In this document: positions 1-10,785 of the stretch, piece by piece
Layout of the letters: the number at the start of each line of letters is the position of its first letter
Position numbering within the stretch: position 1 is the first letter of the stretch
Source of the DNA: Madurella fahalii
Taxonomy: Eukaryota; Ascomycota; Sordariomycetes; Sordariales
Direction of reading: 5' to 3'
DNA length: 64,000 nt
NCBI GenBank assembly: GCA_029876055.1
Contig: CM056877.1
Span: 2,170,001 to 2,234,000, forward strand
The notes under the pieces: generated by a model
What the model was told of the DNA's origin: nothing
Database searches by the model: none
The model's input: the letters and a program-made list of their open reading frames with translations, nothing else
Position numbers and translations under genes: made by a program

Positions 1-1392
1 AGCCGCTTCTCCCGTGTCATGTCGCCCGAGCCACCTGAACGACCTGAGCGTCCCGATCACCCTTGGGGCCAAGATCTGACACCCTCGAGCCCGGATATTC
101 ACTTATATCTCGCCCAGGACGTACACGAGCAGTCCTTCGACGACACCTCGACCGCAAGCGTGATCTCACATGACGGGAGACAGCTCGATGCTCTGCGGGA
201 TAGCACCAACCGCCTTTCTTTTATCTCATCGGGTCAACGGACTGGAGTCACATCAGCCGGCTCGTCACCCGCGTGTTCGCCGACCCGAGACTCATTTTTA
301 GAGCGAGAGCCACTAACACCGGATCTCTCACAAATTGAGGAACAGCCGAGACCTAGGTTAAGGCCGAACGCTACGGCAATAAACGATCGCCGACAGTCGC
401 TCCAAACAAAAAACCATGTCTTCGAGATGCGTGTCGCCACTGCACCGTCCCTCCGGCCTCACTCGACCTCGGCAAACTCTAGGCAGCCTGAAGCAGCCAT
501 ACCGTCTGCCTCTGCTCCGCAACCGATGCCGAACTTCAGCGTGCCCCACAACGCAGGCATCCGGTACTCGTATACAAGGACGATGCCCGTAGAGCCGGCA
601 AAAATTTCAAGCCCTCCCTTGGTAGGACGCATGGGCTTCCGGAGACCGCCGCCGTCAGTCTTGTCCATCAATCCTCGGCCCTTGTCTCTGGTAGAGGACC
701 AGCCCTCACCTGTCTTCTCCCAGCTGAATCGAATCCGGTCGGTAACAGACAGCACCGGAAGCCCTATGTCGAGCGCGCCCCTCACACCACCCATGTCCTC
801 ATCCTCTTCGCATGGGCCTGATAGCAAAAGCTCCGGGTCCGAAAGCCATGATCTGTTCGCCCATAGGTCGAATACGGCAGCACGAGAGACCTTCCTGGAA
901 GACGCGGTGCAGGCACCAACACTCTTCGCGAGGGTTAGACGATTCTCAATCGGCCAGGCAGATGTTGACTTGAAGGAATCCAGCATCACATCGCCAACCC
1001 GGGCTGCGCTTCTCGAACCCCTCGATATCCCACGGTCCAGGTCAGCGCTCGGCACGTACGGGGCAAACCTGTCCCCAGCACAAGCAAATCCAAGGCCGGA
1101 GCGTCGAGGCCGAAGGCTCAGTTCCCCCTCGCAACGGCATGATGAGAGACTCTTCCCATTCAGCTCACCTCCATCTCCCCTGAGAGTACGGGAGCCATCC
1201 TTGAAACCAGTACCTAGGTCGTCGCAGCATCTCAGGGTTGATTCGCTAGTTTCCCCGAGTCTTTTGCAGAGACGGAGCATGTCACAACTGGCCGAGGGCC
1301 CTCCACCGGGGCCACCACCGACTAAGGCTCTCCCTCCCGTTCCACGGAAAGTATCCAAGGTGACGATTGTCCCGCCGCCGGGGTTCATATGA
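1..1392 (+). CDS. Pro/Ser-rich protein, 5'-truncated by the window edge
   Basis: The frame is open from base 1 to a TGA at 1390-1392. The ATG at 19 is preceded by in-frame sense codons, so the true start probably lies outside the window. The visible 463 residues are low complexity, rich in Ser, Pro and Arg, with many SP/TP dipeptides (for example SPTR, PLTPP) that resemble proline-directed phosphorylation sites. The C-terminus has a polyproline stretch (GPPPGPPP) of the kind bound by SH3 or WW domains. No folded domain, membrane segment or catalytic motif is visible. It could be the cytoplasmic tail of a larger membrane or signalling protein. I do not recognise the family. Confidence 0.7.
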   Translation, partial: SRFSRVMSPEPPERPERPDHPWGQDLTPSSPDIHLYLAQDVHEQSFDDTSTASVISHDGRQLDALRDSTNRLSFISSGQRTGVTSAGSSPACSPTRDSFLEREPLTPDLSQIEEQPRPRLRPNATAINDRRQSLQTKNHVFEMRVATAPSLRPHSTSANSRQPEAAIPSASAPQPMPNFSVPHNAGIRYSYTRTMPVEPAKISSPPLVGRMGFRRPPPSVLSINPRPLSLVEDQPSPVFSQLNRIRSVTDSTGSPMSSAPLTPPMSSSSSHGPDSKSSGSESHDLFAHRSNTAARETFLEDAVQAPTLFARVRRFSIGQADVDLKESSITSPTRAALLEPLDIPRSRSALGTYGANLSPAQANPRPERRGRRLSSPSQRHDERLFPFSSPPSPLRVREPSLKPVPRSSQHLRVDSLVSPSLLQRRSMSQLAEGPPPGPPPTKALPPVPRKVSKVTIVPPPGFI

Positions 1393-2311
1393 TGAATTTG
1401 CGTCGCGACATGCCACGCCACATTACTGAAGACCAAAGAGTTCCTGATTACAAGGATCAAGATCTAGCCCATAGTCTCATACTACATAACTGCTATCGAA
1501 CGAAGCGACGTCCTTGACGAATCAACCAGGGCGACGTTCAGAACCGAATTCTGCTTTCTTTCTTTTTTTTCCCTTTTTGTTCTGCTGCCTTTCGTGGAGC
1601 GGGCGTCTTGACGAAGCAGAGGGTTATTTTTTATAAGCCCATGGGATTGGAGGGCTGGCGGGATTCAGGAAGGATATCCGGCGAATCCGTAATGAGGAAG
1701 TTATACCCAAAGCACGATGTTCGACGACAACAAATTTTCCTTCGTATTCTCCGGCGGCACATATATTATCTGTATCATAGAATACCTATCTAGCGGGCTG
1801 CTAATGGAGGTGTGGGAATACGATGAGATCCGGCAGTCTGCTGGCGCAGTCTCCAAATCTGTGAAGTTTTGCGGATACGAAGAGGAGGCCAAACAGAAAA
1901 AGGCAGTGTGACTGCACCTTAAGGTATCATGATTCAAAGAGTTGCTAGAGTTTTGCGCAGAAAATCGAATGAATGATCCTGTTTCGCTTAATCGCCAATA
2001 TCTCAGCTTAGGATTGTAGTAGAAAGCTCAATGGTTAACGTTCTCTCTTGACAGAGCTCGAGGGGCACGAACTGAAGTGAGACTGGCCAATCCTTCTCTT
2101 CATGGTTTGGAGGGGCGAATCTCGCACCTACCAATTTTTGCCCCACACTCGAATATCCAAAAATTGGCACTCAAACATTTCATTCTCTCAAACCCCACCA
2201 AAACCGTCGACACTAGAATATCGCAACCAGGGAACCTCTACGGAGCGCTCGAGCTGCATAGCACCGATAAAGAACCGATAGCCAGATCTCAGTAGACCGC
2301 TTTTCGACAAC
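1393..2311. other. Intergenic, includes upstream region of eIF3g
   Basis: No credible gene is visible. There is a pyrimidine tract near 1553-1580. The last 250 bases should hold the promoter and leader of the eIF3g gene that starts at 2312. Confidence 0.6.
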
Positions 2312-3341
2312 ATGGCAGCCCAAACAAAGTGGGTAGCGCTTGCGACTCGGTGCACAAATATCCGATTTTCTGACTAACGTCGCCATTTGATAGGCACGAC
2401 TGGGCTGACGACGAGGACCTCGAGGAGACGATGACGGTCGACCTGCCGCCGCCCCAAAAGATCCAAAACAAAGACGGTAGCACAACCATCATCGAATATC
2501 GATACAACGATAATGGACAAAAGGTTAAGACGACGCGGCGGATCCGCTACATCACCCACCGCGAGGTCGTTAACCCGCGCGTCGCCCAGCGCAAGAGCTG
2601 GGCCAAGTTTGGCGCGAGCGCAAAGGACCCGCCCGGCCCAGCGCTCGATACCACCTCGGTCGGGGAGAATATCATCTTCCGCCCCTCGATCAACTGGCGC
2701 AAGGACGCCAAGGACGAGAGCAAGGACCCCAATGCCCAGGCCATGAAGGACAAGCTCAAGGACAAGAAAGTCAAGTGCCGTATTTGCAACGGCGAGCACT
2801 TTACTGCGCGCTGCCCGTACAAGGACACGATGGCACCCATAGGCGAGGCTGGCGCCGCCGACGTAGCCGCCGGCATGGGCGACGAGCTGTCGGGGCCGGG
2901 CGCTGGGGCCGGTGCCGCGGGTGCTGCCGGCACGGGCAAGAAGGGCTCATACGTGCCACCTGCGCTGCGCGGCGGCCCGGCCGGCGCGGGTGAGCGGATG
3001 GGGGGTGGGAAGTACGGCGAGCGGGACGACCTTGCGACGCTCAGAGTTACCAACGTGAGTTATTTCGTCTCGCCCGTCGGGCCGCGCTCTTATACTAATA
3101 CAATGTGTTACAACAGGTCTCCGAGATGGCCGAGGAGTCGGAGCTGCGGGAGATGTTCGAGCGCTTCGGTCGTGTCACGCGCGTCTTCCTTGCCAAGGAT
3201 CGCGATACCGGTCTGGCAAAGGGCTTTGCGTTTATCAGTTTTGCAGATCGCAACGACGCGGTAAAGGCGTGCAACAAGATGGACGGCTTCGGTTTCAGGC
3301 ACTTGATCCTGAGGGTGGAGTTTGCGAAGAAGGCTCAGTAA
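2312..3341 (+). CDS. tif35: Translation initiation factor eIF3 subunit g (TIF35)
   Basis: The model joins 2312..2328, 2394..3054 and 3117..3341 and gives 300 aa. Introns of 65 and 62 nt have GTGGGT and GTGAGT donors, CTAAC-like branch sites and AG acceptors. The N-terminal half is the eIF3g-specific region, with a zinc knuckle (CRICNGEHFTARCPY) near residue 125. A Gly/Ala-rich linker follows, then a C-terminal RRM with RNP2 (LRVTNVS) and RNP1 (KGFAFISF). The second intron interrupts RNP2. eIF3g is a cytoplasmic subunit of eIF3 that contacts eIF3i and the 40S subunit during scanning. Exon 1 encodes only MAQ-type start residues (17 nt), so an ATG-only gene call would begin too late, at the in-frame ATG at 2431. 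Confidence 0.95.
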
Positions 3342-4454
3342 GCTGGAGAGCGTCAAGCTGGGGCGCAGAGAGGGAACTTGGGGGAACCGGGAAGGAGCTA
3401 GACTGGGAAATCCGAACGGGATGGCTTTGCAGTTTGGAATTCGTTATGACTAGGCTGCATCTTGGGCGCGTGATTTGGCTTGGTACTCGATCAAAAAGTG
3501 GCTGTTGCTAAGTCTGCTGAGTCGTTGGCTGGTTAAGGAGGCCGGGACCCGTCATGTCTCAAATGAAGGGCAGTGTGAGTATCATGAATGGCTCATCTTG
3601 GTTTCCCATGTTGGATTGAGCGGCAGAGATGCTACCCAACTACCTACATTGGAAAGTCCTTTTGAAACAGTGAACATAGGCACGAGTTTTGACAGCTATC
3701 CAAGTTAACCCGCCATTCCCGACCCTTTCCCCCGTGTTGTAACCCAGGTGCTACTCTGAGCCCCGATTTATCACCCAAGCTCGTCAACCCATCTTAGCGA
3801 GCCAAGCAAACCAATTTATAACACCGCAAGGGAAATCGATAAAAGTTGACAGAGCATACGGCAATGCGAGGAGCCCGAAAAACAACCAGGACTCGCCTCC
3901 CATTCAAATGAACCTTGCTCCATCCGTCTAGAAGGTCCAACCGGCTGGTGTGCTCCTGTCGTCAACCGTATTCATGCCCCGTCAAGCCATTAGTACAGAA
4001 AGGGGTATTAGGCGGTAAGGAAATTCGGCGGGAAAAGACAAGAGGGGATGGTAATAGACGAATGAAAAGTGACCGCATGTCGGCAAGTCTGTCAATGAGT
4101 GTATGTAAATAAGTGTTAGATCCGGAGATTGTGCGGAATGGTGGTGGGTATTGGCCAGTAGAGTCAGAGCGAGCAGATGAAACGAGGGGGATATGACAGG
4201 AAATGGGAAACACTGTGATGAACAAACAACAAGGGGGGGAAGTAAGAAAAAAAAAAGAAAAAAAATAAAGAAAAAAAAAAGAAATATAAGAAAATGAGAG
4301 GCTTGAGATGATGGAGTGTTAGTAATGAGTGAGGCATGCACGTATATCCTCCTCTTTCTCCTCTTACCCCTTTGCCCCGCTGATTGATCGGTGAGTTCGC
4401 CTCCCCACTCTCCCTCCCCTTCCCTCTCTCCCAACCCCAAATCACCCGCTCTCT
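3342..4454. other. Intergenic between convergent genes
   Basis: This holds the 3' ends of eIF3g (+) and the small basic protein (-). There is an A-rich purine tract at 4233-4290. No credible coding sequence was found. Confidence 0.6.
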
Positions 4455-4982
4455 CTACTCCCTCTCTCCCCTATCACTCCCCTCCCCCTCCTCATCCCCT
4501 TCCTTCTCTCTTTTGTCCTCAGTAGCACCAGCAGCGGCAGCAACAGCAGCGATCTTCTCATCCAACCGCCTCCTCTTGTCCTCGACCTTCTTCCTCTTGA
4601 CCTCCTCCCTCCTCGCCCGCCTCGCCTCTTGCTTCTCCCTGAGAACGTACGGAACGCTCTTAATCACGGCCAGCATAAGTTTGGCGCCCAGACGGAAGTG
4701 TTCCTTGGAGGCGCGGAAGTGGTCCTTGGACGAGGCGAGGTTGGCGCGCGCCGCCGCCGAGCGCTTCTTGGCCCTGTAGGCGCGCTCGGCGCGCTCAGCC
4801 TGGCGCAGCCGCTCCGACGCGCGCCGGGTCGTGATCTTAAGGGCTGCCTCGGTGCCCGAGGTGCCGGGCCGCTGGAGGGGGGCGACGGTCACTTGGGGGT
4901 CTGCCGGGAGGGGTTTGGATTCCGAGCTGGTGGAGGAAGTGGGAGGGGGTGGGGCGGCTTTGCTTGGGGCTGAGCGAGCCAT
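4455..4982 (-). CDS. Small basic, helix-rich fungal protein of unknown function
   Basis: The single-exon frame gives 175 aa from the ATG at 4982. An in-frame ATG nine codons upstream (5009) is also possible; I prefer the internal one because the extra residues look like leader sequence. Residues 1-50 are Ala/Pro/Ser-rich. Residues 55-150 are strongly basic and probably helical, with repeated Arg/Lys/Glu/Ala patterns and a short hydrophobic patch (LMLAVIKSVPYVL) near residue 105. The C-terminus turns acidic (EGDEEGEG). Charge and lack of a signal peptide suggest an intracellular, possibly nucleic-acid-binding protein, but that is inference. The family is not recognised. Confidence 0.6.
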   Translation of the reverse strand: MARSAPSKAAPPPPTSSTSSESKPLPADPQVTVAPLQRPGTSGTEAALKITTRRASERLRQAERAERAYRAKKRSAAARANLASSKDHFRASKEHFRLGAKLMLAVIKSVPYVLREKQEARRARREEVKRKKVEDKRRRLDEKIAAVAAAAGATEDKREKEGDEEGEGSDRGERE

Positions 4983-6099
4983 TTTGTTTTGGTTGAGATA
5001 GGAAAGCATGTATGTGTGGATATATATATATATATCGAGGATGTGCTAGAATGAGTGATAAACGAATGGACGGCCGCTGAACAGGCCACGAGGGAGGTTG
5101 ACTGGTTAGATGTTTGGCGGATGGGGAAGTTCTAGAAACAAACGCCACACAGCTGGCTTATATCCCTACCTGTGCGGTACCTACCTGCTGACAATTTTCT
5201 TTGCTACTATTCTCGTCTTGTCGCGGTCCGGGGCCGACACGCGCCTGTTCAAAGTTTGGGAAATCTCGTCCCCATCGCGTTCATGCGATGCTCCTACGAC
5301 CCCTGGACTATGGCGATGACGAACCTGATCCGCAGCTGGCACGCAGCCGGCGACAGATGGTAGACTGGTGAAGCATGAAATCCAATCAAACTCGATGAGA
5401 CGCTGGGCGGGTATGCAAGTCAGAAAGGTTGAAGTTCAATATGGGCCGGTGACTGGCTGTACCTGCCTTGCCACACCCGACAGTTCGGGTCGAACGGCAC
5501 TGCCAGATTCTGCAAAGCTTTTTCCCTCCCATCCCAAAAACCGCTGGAATCCGATGAAAGATTGCGCCTCCACATGAGCCGCAATGTGTACAACCCCTTG
5601 CAAGCCACCAGCACAAGCGAGCCTGGTGGGAACTGCCGATGAACGGAAATGCGGGCCACAAGACGACAGCCTGGCTGCTCCGCTGTGAACCGACTGGCCG
5701 AGATCGTGGACCCCCATGGATACCCACAAAAAGCCAGCAGAGCATGTGAACTAGTGTGTAAAACAGAAAACCCCCAGTCAACTTGGCCAATTCCTGCCCG
5801 GGTGCGTTTGCAACACTCTGCACGCGCAACTGCCGACTGGTGTGGGTGACGTCGTTTTGGAAATCTGTCACGGCGGGAAAAGGGAAAACCAGAAGTACCT
5901 TTGGGCCAACCGGCGGTAGAGTTACCCACTGACGTGACGTTAAAATTTTGCTTGGCGTTACGAGATCCCGCTGGCCTGTCCCTGGGGGTCACACGATCTC
6001 CTCTTCTTTTACCCCTCCTACGTCAACTCTGGTGATGCTTCACCCTCGACAAAGCTCAACGCTTGTCCCAATCGCTAGATCGGTCTTCAACACCGAGAA
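4983..6099. other. Shared upstream region, small basic protein / cho2
   Basis: About 1.1 kb separates the two divergent genes. A TA dinucleotide run lies at 5020-5035. No gene is visible, and the region should carry both promoters. Confidence 0.55.
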
Positions 6100-9000
6100 T
6101 TGAGCATGAGCACGTCCATAAGCGGGCCTTCGGGGCCCGGAAACATGCGCCAACGCGTAAAAGCACCCTCCACCCCGAGCGACGCCAATGGAGAACAGGA
6201 CCGCGTCAAGAAGACCTACGGACGCACGCCGGACGGAACGGGTATGTCGTCCCCTCACCCCTTCCCTGCATATTGCAGATGTAAAACCTGCTGCTGACGG
6301 GGACCGTAATTCCGCATAGTGTTCGTCGTGCCCGAGACCCACGACATGGTTTCGCAGTTGCTAGACCCCCGCGAGCCGAAGAACCTCTCCGATGTCGTGG
6401 TGTTGGCCATCCTCCTGCTCCACATATGGGCGGCATACGCGCTTCCGTCGAGCTTCAAGCGACCCGTATTCGCTGCCATCTTTCTGTTCTGGAGGGCCGC
6501 ATACAATGTGGGCATCGGCTACCTCTTGACCGTCCAGTCCAACTACAAACTCCTGGTTACATGGGCCAAGAGGCTGAAGCTCTTTGAGGACCCGTCAACT
6601 GGAAAAAACCCGCGCCCATGGCTCTATAAGCTGCTTCAACGCGAACTCGAGGCCAAGATTCCCAAGGACTACAGTATGGACCAGGCGCCCATCGAATACA
6701 ACACCTGGCTTGTGTTTCGCCGCATCGTCGACCTGATCCTGATGTGTGACTTTGTGTCATACTGCCTGTTTGCCGTTGTTTGCGGCCACAAGCCTGAAGG
6801 CGAGGGATTCAGCATTACCGCTGCTCGCTGGACGGCTGGCCTCGCCCTTGTCGGCTTCAACCTCTGGGTCAAGCTGGACGCGCACCGAGTCGTGAAGGAC
6901 TATGCCTGGTACTGGGGTGGTAAGCAGCCGGTCTCTTCGTCGCTTGGGCCTGATCTATTGATACTGACAATCTTACAAGACTTCTTCTACCTCATCGAGC
7001 AGGAACTTACCTTCGACGGTGTGTTTGAGATGGCACCGCACCCCATGTATTCCATTGGTTATGCCGGGTATTACGGCATCTCCATGATGGCTGCGAGCTA
7101 CGAGGTGCTGTTCATCTCTATCCTCGCACATGCCGCTCAATTTGCATTCCTGGCCATTGTCGAGAACCCTCACATCGAGAAGACCTACAATCCCCCGCCG
7201 CCCCGTATCCGCGCCGAGTCGGAAGCTAGTAGTCAGGCCGAGTCCGTGGCCGAGTCTTACAAGAAGTTGGCAACGAATCCGGACACTCCCTTGCCGGTCC
7301 ACGACCTCCTGGGCTTCAAGAATTTCGACTTCTTCCGGACGGCAGATTACTCTGCGCTGCTTCTCGTTGGCTACTTTGCGGCCCTAGCTCTTGTCACGCC
7401 GTCCACACCCACGTACCAAGCCTTATTCGTTGCCAACGCCCTATTGTGGCGCCTGTGGTACTCGGTCGGCCTTGGGGTCATTCTGACCAAGCAGTCCAAC
7501 GAGAAGATGTTCACCAGGCACTTCCTCAAGTATGGTGAAACCCCAGGAGAGGCGTGGCGGCAGTGGAAGGGTATGTATTATCTGAGCATGACCATGTGCC
7601 ATGCCTCGTTCCTCGCCGCATGCTGGAAGATGTATACCTACCCAGAGGACTGGGGTTATGGATGGGTGCTCTTGAAGCACGTGGTCGGCTTGGGTTTGGT
7701 CGCGCTGCAGGTATGGACGGCCACGAGCATCTACGACTCTCTCGGCGAGTTCGGCTGGTTCTATGGCGACTTCTTTTTCGACAGCACGGGAAAGCTCACC
7801 TACACGTCCATCTACCGTTTCCTCAACAACCCCGAGCGCGTCATCGGCACGGCCGGATTGTGGGGCCTGGCGCTCATCACTTGGAGCAGGGCGATCTTTA
7901 TGATTGCTCTTATTGGCCACATCCTGACTCTTGGTTTTATCTCGTACGTTGAGAAGCCGCACATGCAAAAGATCTATGGTGAAAACTTGCGCAAGGAGGC
8001 CGGCCTGACAAAGTTCATCAAACGCTCGCTCCCGGAGCCGGTAAAGGGATTGCAGCTGAGCGTGGACAAGGTGCTGGATGATACCAAGCACTTCGTCGAC
8101 GACTTTGTCGAAGTAGCTCGTTCGAGGCTGGCGGCCGGGTCGTCCACCATCGTCAGGGACACTACAGCTCTCTTCAACAAGTACCCCGCTCGTCTAACGC
8201 TCAGTCGCATCGCGCCCGACCTCGCCGGCTACGACCCTAAGCACTACAGCATCTCGATGGAGGGCACGCCGTTGGTGGCGGCCGACGAGAAGGCTAGCGG
8301 CAAGGAGAGCGCCAGTGCGCGGGTGCCCAAGGATGTCAAGACCAAGGTGTTCGAGTACGGCGCTCCGATTCGCGTTAAATGGACTGCGCCTGCCACGCAC
8401 AGCAAGAAGGACTGGGTGGGTCTGTACATGGTGACGGACAACAGATCAAGGGAGGTTACCGAGGTTCCGTCCCTTGGCCGCTGGGTCCCGACATGCCCCG
8501 GGAAATACGACACCACCACCGACCAGGGCATTGTTTCGTGGGATCGGCCTATTGGGGGCTCCGACGTGGATCTCGTGCATGGCGAGATGGTATTCGAGGG
8601 AGACAAGCTGTGGTGGACACAAGGCGTTTTTGAGTTCAGGTACCATCACGGCAGCGGCCACAACGTCATGTCCATTTCGGAGCCCTTTGAAGTCCGGATT
8701 GCCAGGGTAGATGACGAGTGCGCCGTGAGTTGCCGCGAGGAGGTCGAAAGGGCGCTTCTGCCCATCGTCCGCAACTGCCTTGATCGCGACCCGGATATTG
8801 CCCCGGCTAACGCGGAGGAGCCGTTTGGCGCCCACGTGGAGAGGGACAGCAAATACGCCAAGAGGGTCGTGTATGCTATCCACCACATGTTTGGTGTCGA
8901 GTTTGCTCCGGCCGTGGTGCCCGCCGATGGTAACGTGAGGAAGCTTGCGTGGCGGGTATGCAGCGCGAAAGAAGTTCTTGTAAGTGACCTCTCCAGGCAG

Positions 9001-9119
9001 CCACCTATGTACAGCATCATACTGACAGCGAAATACAGGCGCCTTATAGCATGTCCCAGACACAAGGGCTCAAAGGACCCGCGACACCTGTTAGAGACAA
9101 ATTCCCGGATGCGCTATAG
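6100..9119 (+). CDS. cho2: Phosphatidylethanolamine N-methyltransferase CHO2
   Basis: The model joins 6100..6241, 6320..6919, 6980..8979 and 9039..9119 (940 aa). It catalyses the first, AdoMet-dependent methylation of phosphatidylethanolamine on the way to phosphatidylcholine in the ER membrane. Two repeats of hydrophobic segments with methyltransferase motifs are visible, one around residues 200-290 (APHPMYSIGYAGYYG) and one around 490-560 (NNPERVIGTAGLWG). A soluble C-terminal region of about 280 residues follows (WTAPATHSKKDWVGLY), as in fungal CHO2. A second ATG lies two codons downstream of the start. Intron 2 (6920-6979) is 60 nt and stop-free, so naive translation reads through it. Intron 3 sets the true C-terminus (ending PDAL); ignoring it gives a wrong tail. 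In Neurospora this corresponds to chol-1, from memory. Confidence 0.95.
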
Positions 9120-9887
9120 AGGTGGTGGCACATTGTCTAAAGCTTATCTAGATGGGATGGTCTAAGCATTGTTTAGATGGCGTGAACGGGGAGTAGCGGA
9201 AATGCATGAGATACCAAGGTCTATAGATGTTGGGTTAGTGAAAGCAGATCTAGACGGGGCGTTATTCAGCTAGATTTACATAGCATAAGAATAAGTTTCG
9301 TTGACCGGCATAGATAAGAGGACGTCAAGCGTCGTGCATGTCGTCGATGGTTACACCCGAACAGAGCTGGTGGCGAGCTGGTGCCCATGAACGTTTTCTT
9401 CTAGCGAATAGTGATCATAAGGGAGATTCTGTCCACATCTCGGTTTCTGTCGAGCTGCCATAGGAAGCGATCGCTAGAACGGGTGTGCCGAGTGATTTAA
9501 CAGGGAAGAAGTACGTGACAAAGCATGGCCCGCCGCTGTATGATCTATTGGGCGAGGGTCCTGCTTTCCGCTCGCATGACACTCCTAAGTGCAAAGATAA
9601 TACGCTCCGTTGTTTAGAATCGGATGAGCAAGATAAAGGCAGTAGTTTCTATTTAGCTAACCGAAAAGGAAAAAAAGAAAACACATACTCATGAACTCAT
9701 GTCTACAGAGGAAAACCAAAGTGCCAAGATACATTGAAAAGGAGAGTAAGAGACCAGACGAGAGAATTTGAGACGAGAAACACCAGCATCAATGAACATC
9801 TTGGATCCAGTCCAATCGTTCTCCCCTTTCAAAACCGCCCTTTTCCCGTATCCGACTGTCATAACAGATCCCGCATCCCCAGCGTCC
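9120..9887. other. Intergenic between convergent genes
   Basis: This contains the 3' regions of cho2 (+) and the Egh16-like gene (-). It is relatively AT-rich and no coding sequence is supported. Confidence 0.6.
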
Positions 9888-10785
9888 CTAATGCATCAAA
9901 AAGTCCTCATCCTCAAGCAACTCCTCCCTCACGTCAGGGTCGCGTAGATCCTCCTCCAGCGAAACACCTCGCTTCGTCTTCTTCGTCTTCGTCAGCCGCA
10001 TCTTGACGCTGCGGGCAAGCGCCCGCCTGGCCTCGGCAGGCGTGGCCGTCCCCGCCATCTGCACGGGCACGACGCCGCCAAAGGGGCCGGCCCGCGCCGA
10101 GTTCTGGCAGCGCACCAGGCAGACGTTGTCCTGTCCGGCCACGGTGCCGGTGCAGCTCTGCGAGGCCGGGATGGAGGCGGTCAGGGGGAAATCGGTTGCT
10201 TCTCCGTCCTGTTTCATATTGCGTGATTATATTAGCATGTGAGAGTGTTCGTAAGAGAGGGGGAGAAGAGAGGGGGAGGGGGGGGGGGGAGATGGTGGTG
10301 GGACTAAGAGGAGCAGAGCATACCCTATTCCTGGACCGCCGGCCCGGCACGTTCTGCGTGACGGTGATGCCCTGCCAGGTGGTGCCCGTCCCGTCGGCGT
10401 TGATCATGCACTCGTAGGGACCGGCCCCGTCCGAGTTGACCTGGTGCAGCGTCATCTGCAGCTCCCCACCGGGCGTCACCTGTGGGAGCTGGTCCCCCGT
10501 CTCGGCCAGGATTGCCTGCGTCCCCGCCTCGAGCTGGTTATCGCCCCCGGCGAGTGTCTCGCCAAAGGTCTCGGCTGAGTCCCCCCGGAAGCGGGTGCTG
10601 TCCTGCTGGAAAGGCCGCCGGCGGGTGCCATCGCGTGGAGTGGACGTGTCGACGCCGAGGGCCATGCCCGTGCCGCCGGCGTCGCCGACGGCTGAGACTA
10701 TGGCGCCGTGGCCGGCTGCGGGGTTGATGAAGGTTGATGCAGTGAGGAGGGCGAGAGCAAACTTGATGATAGCGTTAGGAGCCAT
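9888..10785 (-). CDS. Secreted Egh16/GAS1-like protein
   Basis: The exons are 10785..10324 and 10208..9888 (260 aa), joined across a 115-nt intron with donor GTATGC and acceptor CAG. Residues 1-25 form a clear signal peptide ending in PAAG, so the mature protein would start HGAIVSAVGDAGG. The core carries the family signature HQVNSDGAGPYEC (from His114) and further Cys residues in the second exon (SCTGT, VCLVRCQN), consistent with disulfides. The last 40 residues are charged and probably disordered. The family (gEgh16 of powdery mildew, MAS/GAS proteins of Magnaporthe) is secreted and was linked to appressoria, but it also occurs in saprotrophs. The biochemical role is unproven. The predicted N-terminal His is noteworthy (see findings). 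The intron contains a 12-nt poly-C tract on the sense strand. Confidence 0.85.

Noticed and set aside
459..1460. 333-aa frame antisense to the Pro/Ser-rich protein
   Set aside because: It has low-complexity shadow composition and no motif. The plus-strand frame shows phosphosite-like SP/TP patterns and stays open to the window edge.
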